64,000 nt of DNA from Sodaliphilus pleomorphus (lineage in GTDB: Bacteria > Bacteroidota > Bacteroidia > Bacteroidales > Muribaculaceae), in the NCBI RefSeq assembly GCF_009676955.1, contig NZ_CP045696.1:124001-188000 (forward strand). Reading direction: 5' to 3'. The notes beneath the pieces were generated by a model that was not told the origin of the DNA, ran no database searches, and saw only the letters and a program-made list of their open reading frames with translations. Position 1 is the stretch's first letter. Each line of letters opens with the position of its first letter. Both the position numbers and the translations under genes were made by a program. This document shows positions 38,458 through 47,575 of this stretch, piece after piece.

Positions 38458-40335
38458 ATGGAAATTTTAAAGCACGAGTGCGGTATTGCAATGATACGAC
38501 TGCGCAAGCCATTGAGTTATTATAAAGAAAAGTACAACACTTATCTTTATGGGCTCAACAAACTTTATCTTCTCATGGAGAAACAACACAACCGCGGCCA
38601 GGAAGGAGCCGGACTGGGGTGTGTGTACATGCATGCCAAGCCAGGAGAAGAATATATCTTTCGCGAGCGTGCTTTAGGTTCAAGTGCCATAAGCGAAATA
38701 TTTGCCCGTGTGAAGCAGCAAATAAGCGTGGCCCAGAGCCATGGTGTAGACGAAATCGACCACCCCTTTGTGGGCGAGGTCTATATGGGTCACTTGCGCT
38801 ACAGCACTACAGGGCGCAAGGGCATAAGCTACGTCCATCCATTTTTGCGCCGCAACAACTGGCGCAGCCGCAACCTCATGCTGTGCGGCAACTTCAACAT
38901 GACCAATGTTGATGAGATATTCAGCGACATCGTGAGCCGCGGGCAGCACCCCAGGGTGTACAGCGACACGGCTATACTGCTTGAGCAACTGGGCGAATCG
39001 CTCGACAAGGCCAATTCTACCATCTACCACAAGTTTTGCCAGCAAGGCATCAACGGCATTGAGCTGGCTCGCAAGATTGAGGATAACATCGACATGAGAG
39101 AAGTGCTTGAAAATCCTGCATCGACGTGGGACGGGGGCTATGTGATATGCGGTGCCATAGGCAGCGGCGACATCTTTGTGCTGCGCGACCCGCACGGCAT
39201 ACGCCCGGCTTTCTATTATTGCGACGACGAGATATTTGTCGCAGCCTCTGAACGGCCCGTGTTGCAAACGGCGCTCAACATTCCCCGACGCGAGGTGCAT
39301 GAACTTGCCCCTGGAGCGGCCATCACTGTCAACAAAGCCGGTGATGTAAAAATCACCCAAATACTTCCACAGCTCAAAAATGAGCGCTGCTCGTTTGAAC
39401 GCATTTATTTCTCCCGCGGCAGTGACGCCGACATCTACAAAGAGCGCAAGGAGCTGGGACGCAACCTTGCACCGCAGATTGTGAAAGCTGTGAACGGAGA
39501 CCTCGACCACACGGTGCTGTCGTTTATCCCCAACACGGCCGAAACTGCCTACATCGGCATGATAGAAGGCATCGACTCCTTCCTGCAGGAGAAGAAGAAA
39601 AAAGAAATCATGGCACTGGATGCCAAGGCACCCGACTACGGAGAGCGGTTGAGTAAAATTTTGAGCAAGCGCCTGCGCGCCGAGAAGATTGCCATCAAAG
39701 ACATAAAGCTGCGCACATTTATTGCCGAGGGCGAGTCGCGCAACGAGCTGGCGGCACACGTCTACGACGTAACCTACGGGCAGATACAAAACAATGTCGA
39801 CAACCTTGTCATCATCGACGACAGCATCGTGAGAGGCACAACCCTGCGCCAGTCGATTTTGCGCATTCTCGATCGCCTGCATCCCAAGAAAATAGTAATA
39901 GTCTCATCCTCGCCTCAAGTGCGGTATCCCGACTACTACGGTATCGACATGTCGCGCATGGCCGAGTTCTGCGCCTTCAGGGCTGCCATTCAACTCCTTA
40001 AGGAACAAGGGAAACAATGCATCATCGACGGCGTTTATCGCAAGTCGAAGGCGCAGGAGGGAAAGCCTAAAGAAGAAGTCGTGAACTATGTGACCGAGAT
40101 ATACAAGCCATTCTCCCAAGAAGAAGTCTCGGCCAAAATTGCCGAGATGCTCACCGATGACGATATCAACGCCCAGGTGCAAATCATTTATCAGTCGATC
40201 GAAGGTTTACACAAGTCGATCCCCAACAATCCTGGCGACTGGTATTTCAGCGGCAACTACCCTACTCCTGGCGGCAACAAAATGGTGAACCAAGCTTTCA
40301 TCAACTGGTATGAGGGCAACACCATGAAGCGGTAG
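38458..40335 (+). CDS. PurF-like amidophosphoribosyltransferase, long form
   Basis: Class II glutamine amidotransferase fused to a phosphoribosyltransferase; PurF makes 5-phosphoribosylamine, the first step of purine synthesis. This one is 625 residues, about 120-150 more than ordinary PurF, and begins MEILKHE before Cys8, the likely N-terminal nucleophile after processing. It keeps QHNRGQEGAG and MGHLRYSTTGRKG and a good PRPP loop NLVIIDDSIVRGTT (about 450-463). The usual oxyanion motif HNG-NLTN is instead LCGNFNMTN, so the Asn is replaced by Cys. Bacteroidales commonly carry such a long second PurF, as I recall. It may be a PurF paralogue with altered or lost glutaminase activity. Its stop codon lies seven bases from the converging recQ stop. 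Confidence 0.78.
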   Translation: MEILKHECGIAMIRLRKPLSYYKEKYNTYLYGLNKLYLLMEKQHNRGQEGAGLGCVYMHAKPGEEYIFRERALGSSAISEIFARVKQQISVAQSHGVDEIDHPFVGEVYMGHLRYSTTGRKGISYVHPFLRRNNWRSRNLMLCGNFNMTNVDEIFSDIVSRGQHPRVYSDTAILLEQLGESLDKANSTIYHKFCQQGINGIELARKIEDNIDMREVLENPASTWDGGYVICGAIGSGDIFVLRDPHGIRPAFYYCDDEIFVAASERPVLQTALNIPRREVHELAPGAAITVNKAGDVKITQILPQLKNERCSFERIYFSRGSDADIYKERKELGRNLAPQIVKAVNGDLDHTVLSFIPNTAETAYIGMIEGIDSFLQEKKKKEIMALDAKAPDYGERLSKILSKRLRAEKIAIKDIKLRTFIAEGESRNELAAHVYDVTYGQIQNNVDNLVIIDDSIVRGTTLRQSILRILDRLHPKKIVIVSSSPQVRYPDYYGIDMSRMAEFCAFRAAIQLLKEQGKQCIIDGVYRKSKAQEGKPKEEVVNYVTEIYKPFSQEEVSAKIAEMLTDDDINAQVQIIYQSIEGLHKSIPNNPGDWYFSGNYPTPGGNKMVNQAFINWYEGNTMKR

Positions 40336-40342
40336 TCAATCG

Positions 40343-42250
40343 TCACTTCAAGGGCTTGGGATTGACATAGGTGTCGTCGCTCTTGTGAATGACAAGCCCC
40401 TCGTCGACAAGCGACGACAAGGTGGCTAAGACCTCTTCTTGCGGGAACGACAACGTGTTGACAAACTCTTCCAGCCTGCGTGGCTTCACTTGCGACATGT
40501 AGAGGATGCCGTCTTGCACGTCTTGCGGCGAGTGGTCGCTGTGCTTGCGACGGGCAATGCACACGTCGCAATGGCCGCAGTCGTTGTCGACGCGTTCACC
40601 GAAATAGGTGAGCAGTTGCCGCTCACGACACACGTTGTCGTTGAAGGCATAGTTTATTACTGCCTCAATGCGTTCGCTCAGCTTTTGCCGCTGTTCTTCA
40701 TACACAGCTTTGGGCAAGAGCAAGTATTTGGGTTCCTCTCGCGATGTGGTATAGATGATGTAGGGGGTGCGCTTGCGCGGCACATAATGCAGAATGTGCA
40801 TGTGGGTGAGCTCAATCAGTGCTTCATAGATGTCTTGCTGCATGATGCCAAAACGAAATTCCAAAACCGACTCGTTGATGAACACATAATCGGAAAACAG
40901 CCCCGAATAAGTGCGCAACAACGCTTGCAACACTCTGTCGACGTAGGGGTTTTCACTTTCTATGTGATACAAGTCCTCCTTTTGGGCAATGATTAACACT
41001 CGCGATTGGGTTTCAATCTCCTCGACAAACTCGATGTAGCCGGCTTGAGTGAGAATCTTCAAGGCATTGTGGGTGGCGATGACCGGCAGCTTGAAGACGC
41101 GGCAAAACAGATTGAAGTTGAACTCATACACCTTTTGGTAGCCCTCACCCACAGCCACACCCAAGAAGTCGCCCACTCGCTGGTACGTTTTCTTTATAAA
41201 ATCCTTGTCGGGGAATGCCTCGGTCAAGTGCCGGTGCAGCTTGCCGCGGTCGGTGGGAGTGGTGAGCAGCACCGCATAGGAACGTCGCCCGTCACGCCCT
41301 GCCCGCCCCGCTTCTTGATAGTATTCCTCCAGTGAGCTTGGCACGTCAACGTGTATCACCAGGCGCACGTCGGGCTTGTCGATGCCCATGCCGAAGGCAT
41401 TGGTAGCGACAATGACCCTCAGCTCGTCATTTTTCCAGCGCGTCTGCTTGGCTTCTTTGTCTTCAATGTTAAGACCGGCATGGTAGAAATCGGCATTGAT
41501 GCCGTTGCGCATGAGCTCGTCGCTTATCTCCCTGGTGCGCCTGCGGCTGCGCACATACACGATGGCACTTCCCGGCACCGACTGCACAATGTGTACCAGC
41601 TCGGCATATTTCTCGGCAGTGTGTCTCACCACATAGGTGAGATTGGGGCGAGAGAAACTCTTGCGAAACACACACGGCTTGTGAAACTTGAGTTGACTCA
41701 TGATGTCGTCGACAACAACAGGTGTTGCCGATGCCGTGAGCGCAAGCACAGGCACGCGTGGGAAATACTGTCTTATCGATGCTATGTGTAGATAGGAAGG
41801 CCTGAAGTCGTAGCCCCACTGCGAGATGCAGTGGGCCTCGTCGACCACGATGAGCGACACTGGCATGTGCTTGAGACGGTCGATGAACGACTGCGACATG
41901 AGCCGCTCGGGAGAGACATAGAGAAACTTGCACTTGCCATACATGCACTTCTCATAGGTGCGGCGCATTTCGGCCATGGTCAAGCCTGCATGCATGTAGG
42001 TGGCTTTGATGCGACGGCTTATAAGGTTGTCGACCTGATCCTTCATCAGTGAAATAATGGGAGTCACGACCAGGGCCATGCCCTGCATGGCAAGTGCCGG
42101 GACCTGGAAGGTGATCGATTTGCCCCCACCCGTGGGCATCAGGCCAAGTGTGTCGTTGCCATCAAGCACCGACTTGATGATGTCTTCTTGCAGAGGCCTG
42201 AACTGGTCAAACCCCCAATATTTCTTCAGTATTTCAAGAGGCGTGTCCAT
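40343..42250 (-). CDS. recQ: ATP-dependent DNA helicase RecQ
   Basis: 3'-5' DNA helicase in recombination and replication repair. The 635 residues show helicase motif I MPTGGGKS (about 38-45), DEAH in VVDEAHCISQWGYDFRP (about 137), motif VI region EYYQEAGRAGRDG (about 310), a zinc-binding part with a Cys cluster GHCDVCIARRK (about 560), and an RQC winged-helix region. No classical HRDC domain is evident at the C terminus; the tail is a short winged-helix-like segment. The ATG at 42250 overlaps the end of recJ by 17 bases, so the two are translationally coupled. A GTG one codon upstream is an alternative start. Confidence 0.93.
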   Translation of the reverse strand: MDTPLEILKKYWGFDQFRPLQEDIIKSVLDGNDTLGLMPTGGGKSITFQVPALAMQGMALVVTPIISLMKDQVDNLISRRIKATYMHAGLTMAEMRRTYEKCMYGKCKFLYVSPERLMSQSFIDRLKHMPVSLIVVDEAHCISQWGYDFRPSYLHIASIRQYFPRVPVLALTASATPVVVDDIMSQLKFHKPCVFRKSFSRPNLTYVVRHTAEKYAELVHIVQSVPGSAIVYVRSRRRTREISDELMRNGINADFYHAGLNIEDKEAKQTRWKNDELRVIVATNAFGMGIDKPDVRLVIHVDVPSSLEEYYQEAGRAGRDGRRSYAVLLTTPTDRGKLHRHLTEAFPDKDFIKKTYQRVGDFLGVAVGEGYQKVYEFNFNLFCRVFKLPVIATHNALKILTQAGYIEFVEEIETQSRVLIIAQKEDLYHIESENPYVDRVLQALLRTYSGLFSDYVFINESVLEFRFGIMQQDIYEALIELTHMHILHYVPRKRTPYIIYTTSREEPKYLLLPKAVYEEQRQKLSERIEAVINYAFNDNVCRERQLLTYFGERVDNDCGHCDVCIARRKHSDHSPQDVQDGILYMSQVKPRRLEEFVNTLSFPQEEVLATLSSLVDEGLVIHKSDDTYVNPKPLK

Positions 42251-43994
42251 CACCAGCCGCTTGGTCGCCGTGAATGCGTATGCCTTTTATTTGCAGTTGC
42301 ACCGAACTGCTGTTGCGGTGCTTGTTCTCCTCAACCGTGTAGCATATGTCAAAAGGCTTGTGCTGCTTGATATAGTCGAAATAAGTAGCCATATTGAATG
42401 CAATGCCGTTCATGATCTCTTCCGACTTGCTGTCGACCAGTTCAAACTTGATGTGCTCCATCTTTTTGCCCACAATCTTGCTCGTGCCGAAGTCATACAC
42501 GTTTTTGGTGACAAATACCGGCTTGGGATTGTCGGGGCCAAATGGATTGAACAGCCTCAAGTACTTGAGAAAGTCATTGTTGATTTCCTCAAAACCAAGC
42601 TCACAGTCAACGTCGATTTGAGGCGTGATTTGGTCGGTTTCGATGTGCTTCTCCACATAGTCGGTGAGGCGGCGCCTGAACTCGTCGATGTTTTCCTCTT
42701 TAAGCGACAAGCCCACGGCATTGGTGTGCCCGCCGAAGGTCTCGAGCAGGTCGCGCGTCGACTTGATTGCCGCGTAGATGTTGAATCCTCTCACCGAGCG
42801 CGACGAGCCCGTGGCAAGGCCGTTGTCGTCATAGGTGAGCACGACCGATGGGCGAAAGTAGAGCTCGGCCAGTCGCGAGGCCACGATGCCGATGATGCCT
42901 TTGTGCCAATTGCGGTCGTAAATGACGATGGGCTTCTTGCCCTTTATCTGATTCTTGTGGCTTTCGATGATTTTGTTGGCCTCCTCAGTAATTTGGCGGT
43001 CAAGCTCCTTGCGGTCTTTGTTGTACTTGTCGATACGCTTGCTTATCTCATAGGCAGCAGCCGAGTCCTTGGTCACCAGCAGCTCGACCGACTCGGTGCC
43101 CGACTCCATGCGTCCCGAGGCATTGATACGAGGGCCTATTTTGAAGATAATGTCGCTTATGGTGAGCTCCTTGTTGCTCAGGCCGCACAGTTTGATGATG
43201 CTACGCAATCCCACATTAGGGTTTGAGTTGAGGCGTTTCAAGCCATAGCAGGCCATGATGCGATTCTCTCCCACAATGGGTACGATGTCGGCAGCAATAC
43301 TCACAACACACAAGTCGAGCAGACTTTCAAGGTCGTAAAAATTGGTGATGCCGTTGCTCTTGGCAAAACCCTGCATGAACTTGAAGCCAACGCCACAGCC
43401 CGACAGCTCCTTGAACGGGTACTTGTCGTCCTTGAGCTTGGGATTGAGAATTGCCACAGCAGGCGGCAACTCATCGTCGGGCACGTGATGGTCGCACACG
43501 ATAAAGTCGATACCCTTCGACTTGGCATAGGAAATCTCGCCGATAGCCTTAATGCCACAGTCGAGCACAATGATGAGTTTCACCCCTATGCTTGCAGCAT
43601 AGTCGATGCTCTGAATTGATATACCGTAGCCCTCGTCGTCACGAGTAGGGACATAGTACACCATATTAGAATAAAAGTTTTGAAGATACCTGTAGACCAG
43701 GGCGACCGCAGTAGTGCCATCAACATCATAGTCGCCATAGATCATGATCTTCTCTTTCGCCCCCAAGGCTTTATTGAGCCTGTTTACAGCCTTGTCCATG
43801 TCCCGCATCAGGAATGGATCGTGCATTTGGCTCAACTGAGGATAAAAGAAATCCTGGGCCTGATCCCAGGTTTTCACTCCTCGCTGAACCAAAAGCCGTG
43901 CAATAGCAGGGCACTTGGGGAAGCGTGTCTCCAATTGCGCCTCTATCTTGCGTTCTTCGGATGTAAGGGGTAAGTAATTCCATTTACTTATCAT
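42234..43994 (-). CDS. recJ: Single-stranded-DNA-specific exonuclease RecJ
   Basis: 5'-3' ssDNA exonuclease of RecF-type recombination and base-excision or mismatch repair. The 586 residues contain the DHH-family motifs MIYGDYDVDGTTAV (about 84-97), VLDCGIKA (about 145), the DHH motif IVCDHHVPDDELP (about 168), and the DHHA1 part with GPRINASGRM and HTNAVGLSL (about 415). The C-terminal OB-fold region (about 470-580) is present. Length matches the family. recQ overlaps its end, forming a repair operon; a candidate promoter lies at 44278-44308. Confidence 0.94.
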   Translation of the reverse strand: MISKWNYLPLTSEERKIEAQLETRFPKCPAIARLLVQRGVKTWDQAQDFFYPQLSQMHDPFLMRDMDKAVNRLNKALGAKEKIMIYGDYDVDGTTAVALVYRYLQNFYSNMVYYVPTRDDEGYGISIQSIDYAASIGVKLIIVLDCGIKAIGEISYAKSKGIDFIVCDHHVPDDELPPAVAILNPKLKDDKYPFKELSGCGVGFKFMQGFAKSNGITNFYDLESLLDLCVVSIAADIVPIVGENRIMACYGLKRLNSNPNVGLRSIIKLCGLSNKELTISDIIFKIGPRINASGRMESGTESVELLVTKDSAAAYEISKRIDKYNKDRKELDRQITEEANKIIESHKNQIKGKKPIVIYDRNWHKGIIGIVASRLAELYFRPSVVLTYDDNGLATGSSRSVRGFNIYAAIKSTRDLLETFGGHTNAVGLSLKEENIDEFRRRLTDYVEKHIETDQITPQIDVDCELGFEEINNDFLKYLRLFNPFGPDNPKPVFVTKNVYDFGTSKIVGKKMEHIKFELVDSKSEEIMNGIAFNMATYFDYIKQHKPFDICYTVEENKHRNSSSVQLQIKGIRIHGDQAAGDGHAS

Positions 43995-44277
43995 TTATGT
44001 TATTTTTTTATTGGCGTATTGAAAGGCCTGGGACACTCTTGCCCTCATGCCCTAATAAGGAAGTGGCACCTGTGCATGGTCTTGGAGGCTTGGCATGTGC
44101 CATTTTTGCCTTATCATGAGCCACACTCCCATCTGGTTTGACTGTCACACTACAAGAGTTGCTCAAATGGCAAAAAATGCCTCCAAAAAATTATCAGTAG
44201 TCAAGCTTTTAGCGGTTTGCCAGCTTTATCAAAGAAATCCGTCAAATGGCGCAAGGCACTACTTCGCATATTTTAGG
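43995..44277. other. Spacer between mscS-type gene and recJ
   Basis: Both flanking genes are on the minus strand and do not overlap this AT-rich 283-base stretch. A 67-codon plus-strand frame here has no protein-like features. It is probably the recJ-recQ leader, given the promoter at its upstream end. Confidence 0.4.
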
Positions 44278-44308
44278 CAAATATACGGCAAAATGTAAAC
44301 AAAAACAA
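44278..44308 (-). promoter_or_regulatory. Candidate promoter of recJ-recQ
   Basis: On the minus strand, TTG (plus CAA 44306-44308), 20 bases, then TATATTTG (plus 44278-44285). It lies just after the mscS-type stop codon, giving a leader of about 275 bases to recJ, which is long, so the call is moderate. Confidence 0.45.
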
Positions 44309-44317
44309 GCAAATGAA

Positions 44318-45442
44318 TTAATTCTTTTTCAAATAAACATCCATCTGTGGATAAGGGAAGTGCAATCCTTCTTGTGGCAGTCGCTCATAGATGCACTCAT
44401 AGGTGTCGTAAAGCACACTCCAGTAATTTTCGGTAGTGGTCCAGGCACGCACAACAAGCACAACGGCACTGTCACCCAAACTATCGACAGCCACATAGGG
44501 CGTGCAGTCCTTTTTGGGTATCTTTGCTGCAAGTTGCTGCTGGCCCAGTTGCTTGATATCATCAACTTTTTGTTTAACTTTGTGATGATTGAATATTGAT
44601 TTCCAGAATGATGTATTTTTCTCAGAATCGGTCTCTGTTTTTGGCTGCACTGTTTCAATGGCGGCAATCTCATCGGGCAAGAAATCTTTCAATATGCGAC
44701 GGTCGGCATGGAGGATATCGAGCACGACCTGGCGAGCTCGTTTCACGTCGTCGCCATAGGCAATCGACACATGCCACTCGAGACGATGATATTTCTCGGC
44801 CGAAAAGTTGTTGATGGTGCCCGTCGACAGGCCCCCATTGGGAATGATAATCTTCTCGTTGCTGTAGGTTGTGAGAATTGTGTGGAAAATCTGGATTTCC
44901 TTTACATAGCCCTTATACTCGCCAAAGACGATGTAGTCGCCCACTTTGTAGGGCTTGATGAGAAGAATCAAAACACCGCCGGCAAAATTCTGCAACGTTC
45001 CACTCAGGGCCATACCCACCGCCACACCGGCCGAGGCAAAAATGGCAATAAAGGAACTTGTCTCAATGCCCAGGATGCCAATCACCGAGATGACAAGCAC
45101 AAAAAGCAATGTAATCTTCATAAAGCTCAACAGGAAAGAGCTCAACGACTTGTCGACATCGCGATGAAGCAAAATGGCCCGCACGATGTGATGCAGCTTG
45201 CCAATGATGAACTTGCCCAAATAGAACACCACCACAGCTGCCAGAATCCTGAAAGCCAGGTTAACGCATTGATTGGTCACATTCTGCACAAGAGTGTCCC
45301 AGTGAAAGGTCTTCAAGTCGTGTTGGAGCTTGCCTGGGGTCATCTGCGACAAGGAGTCGGGCAAAGCAGCGATTTTAGCAGCAGTCTTGGCGATTGAGTC
45401 GTTGAGTGCACCCTCTGCCTGCAGCAATATTGCACTGAGCAT
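44318..45442 (-). CDS. MscS-family mechanosensitive channel
   Basis: Inner-membrane channel that opens under membrane tension to release solutes during osmotic shock. The 374 residues start with a periplasmic amphipathic segment, then three or four membrane helices (about 65-170) and the pore-lining helix VGMALSGTLQNFAGGVLILLIKPYKVGDYI (about 142-170), followed by the cytoplasmic vestibule domain (about 175-370), which has an inserted charged loop at about 270-310 (KTETDSEKNTSFW...). It resembles MscS in layout, but the vestibule insertion is unusual. A perfect promoter precedes it and it is divergent from the TPR gene. Confidence 0.87.
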   Translation of the reverse strand: MLSAILLQAEGALNDSIAKTAAKIAALPDSLSQMTPGKLQHDLKTFHWDTLVQNVTNQCVNLAFRILAAVVVFYLGKFIIGKLHHIVRAILLHRDVDKSLSSFLLSFMKITLLFVLVISVIGILGIETSSFIAIFASAGVAVGMALSGTLQNFAGGVLILLIKPYKVGDYIVFGEYKGYVKEIQIFHTILTTYSNEKIIIPNGGLSTGTINNFSAEKYHRLEWHVSIAYGDDVKRARQVVLDILHADRRILKDFLPDEIAAIETVQPKTETDSEKNTSFWKSIFNHHKVKQKVDDIKQLGQQQLAAKIPKKDCTPYVAVDSLGDSAVVLVVRAWTTTENYWSVLYDTYECIYERLPQEGLHFPYPQMDVYLKKN

Positions 45443-45471
45443 AACGAGTAGATTTAAATATTATAATAACG

Positions 45472-45502
45472 CAAAATTAGCTAAATATCGTAAAACCGAC
45501 AA
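45472..45502 (-). promoter_or_regulatory. Promoter of mscS-type gene
   Basis: On the minus strand, TTG (plus CAA 45500-45502), 20 bases, then TAATTTTG (plus CAAAATTA 45472-45479), about 30 bases before the start codon at 45442. Confidence 0.7.
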
Positions 45503-45547
45503 ATGTTTGTCCTTTTAGCTGTATTTTTGCAGAAATTATTGAATGAG

Positions 45548-46483
45548 ATGAAATTCAGATCCCATATCTTTTCGGCAATCTTCATTTTGGGTGCTTTCCT
45601 GTGCTCACAGGCCCAAGTGGTGAACTCCATCAACCAGGACAACATCAAGAAAAACTTGCCCAAGGCGCAGAAAACGGCAACCGCCAAAGCCCCCCTGCCC
45701 GTTGACCCCAACGTGAAAATCGACACCACGACCACCTACTTCAGAATGGTCGACACAGCGCAAGCCTACGTGCGGCAAAAAGATTGGACCAAAGCTGAAG
45801 CCTACCTGCGTAAAGCACTTGCTGCTGAGCCAACTAATCCCAACAACTCGCTCTTGATTTCCAACTTGGCAACATTGCAGCGCTACCAGGGCAAACTGGC
45901 CGATGCCATAAAAAACTATACCTTGGCCATCGACATGACCCCCAATGCTGTGACAGTGCTCGGCAACAGAGCCGCCCTCTACCTCCAGGTCGACAGCATT
46001 GCCCTGGCCCAGGCCGACTATGAGCACATCATTGCAATCGACCCTTCTGACGAGGAGTCGCGCTACAACTTGGGCATGATTCTTTTGGACCAAAGGAAGT
46101 ATCAAGCGGCCGACGATCAATTTGAAGAAATATTGCGCTATCACCCTGAGTCTACACTTGCTGCCGAAGGAAAGGCCTTCCTCTACAAGGCCAAGGGCAA
46201 CTATTACAAGGCCGCCGACTACTTCAGCGATGTGATAAAATCTCGGCCCACAGCCTCGCTTCACGCCAACAGGGCCGACTGCTATCTCATGCTCAAGCGC
46301 CTCAACGACGCCGCCAACGACATTAACAGCGCCCTCCAGGTCACCCCCGACGACGGATACCTCTATCTGCTCAGAGCAAAACTCAACAAGCTGCGCTATG
46401 AGAGCGATGCTGCCAAGCGCGATGTGAAACTGGCTATAGAACATGGCGTTGACCCCCAAATTGCCAACAAAGTCATCAAATAA
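45548..46483 (+). CDS. Exported TPR-repeat protein
   Basis: Periplasmic or outer-membrane-facing scaffold of unknown role. I chose the ATG at 45548 because it gives a clear Sec signal (MKFRSHIFSAIFILGAFLCSQA); a longer start at 45503 would precede the likely promoter box TATTTTTG (45522-45529). After a short Lys/Ala/Pro-rich linker (about 25-55) the remaining 250 residues form about seven tetratricopeptide repeats (for example DWTKAEAYLRKALAAEPTNP and DEESRYNLGMILLDQRKYQAADDQFEEIL). The protein has no catalytic motif. It is followed after 60 bases by the HU-CCDC81/SPOR gene, which has its own promoter. Confidence 0.75.
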   Translation: MKFRSHIFSAIFILGAFLCSQAQVVNSINQDNIKKNLPKAQKTATAKAPLPVDPNVKIDTTTTYFRMVDTAQAYVRQKDWTKAEAYLRKALAAEPTNPNNSLLISNLATLQRYQGKLADAIKNYTLAIDMTPNAVTVLGNRAALYLQVDSIALAQADYEHIIAIDPSDEESRYNLGMILLDQRKYQAADDQFEEILRYHPESTLAAEGKAFLYKAKGNYYKAADYFSDVIKSRPTASLHANRADCYLMLKRLNDAANDINSALQVTPDDGYLYLLRAKLNKLRYESDAAKRDVKLAIEHGVDPQIANKVIK

Positions 46484-46508
46484 TCTTATTTTATAATTGT
46501 TAAAAGAC

Positions 46509-46539
46509 TTTGCCAATACGCAAAAAAGGCTTACATTTG
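46509..46539 (+). promoter_or_regulatory. Promoter of HU-CCDC81/SPOR gene
   Basis: TTTG at 46509-46512, 19 bases, then TACATTTG at 46532-46539. The ATG is only five bases further, so the mRNA is predicted to be leaderless. Confidence 0.65.
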
Positions 46540-46543
46540 TTTG

Positions 46544-47575
46544 ATGATTTCGATAATTGAGCACATAGAATACTTGATCATGAGCAACGATTGTGTGGTG
46601 GTCCCTGGCTGGGGAGCCTTCATCGCACAATATTCTGCTTCAACCTATATTCCGATAGCCAGCATGTTGCGGCAGCCCAGCCGCAAGATAGGCTTCAATG
46701 CATCTATCACCCACAACGACGGGCTGCTTGCCAACTCGATTGTGCGTCGACACAACATATCCTATGAGCAGGCCAACGAAATCATCGACAGCAATGTTGC
46801 AATCTATCGCCAGTTGCTCGAAAGCGGCTCAGAACTGCCATTTGGTCACATGGGCTATTTCATGGTCAATGCCGAAGGCAACTGTGAGTTTTCCCCATTT
46901 GAGCACGACACGACGTGCAACGATGCCTTTTTCGGTCTCGCTCCTGTTTCCATCCTTCCCCTCGAGCAACTGCTTGCACAACAAGAAAATCGTGCCGGTG
47001 AAGCTCCCGTCGTGAGCACAACTGCCAGCAATGACGAGCAGCGTCAAGGTCGCCGTGGCTGGTTCTCGAGCCGTGCGGTGAAAATAGCAGCTTCAATAGC
47101 CATGCTTCTTGCCCTGGGTGTTCTGTTCTCTACACCTATTGCAGTGCACAACAATCAGCAAATGGCCTCGTTGAACGTGCCCAAAGTCGAAAAGCCCAAG
47201 CCTGCAGTGATTGCCACTCCTGTCAAGCACAAGATTGTGCAGCCCCAGCGTGTGCAGGCACTGCCTGTGGAAGTGAAATTGAAAACCGATAGCAAGCCCG
47301 AGGCCACCACTGCCACCCATCGCGTTGACGACATAAGCACGCTTAAAAACGACAATTCGGGGAAATATTACCTGGTGATATGCACGCTCTCAAGCCAGAA
47401 GCAAGTAGACCAGTTCTTTGCGGCCAATGCTGAATTGCGCAACCAAGCCAAGGTGCAACAAAAACGTGGCAAATACCGCATCTACATCGCCCGCAGCAAC
47501 AACTATGGTGAGCTTTTGGAGAAAGCTCAAAGACTGCCTGGAAAATGGGGAACCGGCTGGGTGACTACCGATTGA
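46544..47575 (+). CDS. HU-CCDC81 and SPOR domain membrane protein
   Basis: Probably binds denuded septal peptidoglycan through its SPOR domain; the N-terminal part is a bacterial HU-CCDC81-type fold. From the ATG at 46544 (a TTG one codon upstream is also in frame) the 343 residues show two HU-like subdomains (about 1-150; IEHIEYLIMSNDCVVVPGWGAF and ELPFGHMGYFMVNAEGN), a linker, one membrane helix (about 175-195, AASIAMLLALGVLFS), a Pro/Lys/Val-rich periplasmic linker (about 205-270), and SPOR (about 275-343, GKYYLVICTLSSQKQVDQFF to GKWGTGWVTTD). Topology would put the HU-like part in the cytoplasm and SPOR in the periplasm. Its stop codon overlaps the converging downstream gene by 11 bases. 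Confidence 0.8.
   Translation: MISIIEHIEYLIMSNDCVVVPGWGAFIAQYSASTYIPIASMLRQPSRKIGFNASITHNDGLLANSIVRRHNISYEQANEIIDSNVAIYRQLLESGSELPFGHMGYFMVNAEGNCEFSPFEHDTTCNDAFFGLAPVSILPLEQLLAQQENRAGEAPVVSTTASNDEQRQGRRGWFSSRAVKIAASIAMLLALGVLFSTPIAVHNNQQMASLNVPKVEKPKPAVIATPVKHKIVQPQRVQALPVEVKLKTDSKPEATTATHRVDDISTLKNDNSGKYYLVICTLSSQKQVDQFFAANAELRNQAKVQQKRGKYRIYIARSNNYGELLEKAQRLPGKWGTGWVTTD

Noticed and set aside
38680..39882. 400-codon antisense frame in the PurF-like gene
   Set aside because: Exactly opposite conserved PurF and PRPP motifs; no signal or domain of its own.
44095..44298. 67-codon frame before recJ
   Set aside because: AT-rich spacer with no coding character; a minus-strand promoter fits better.
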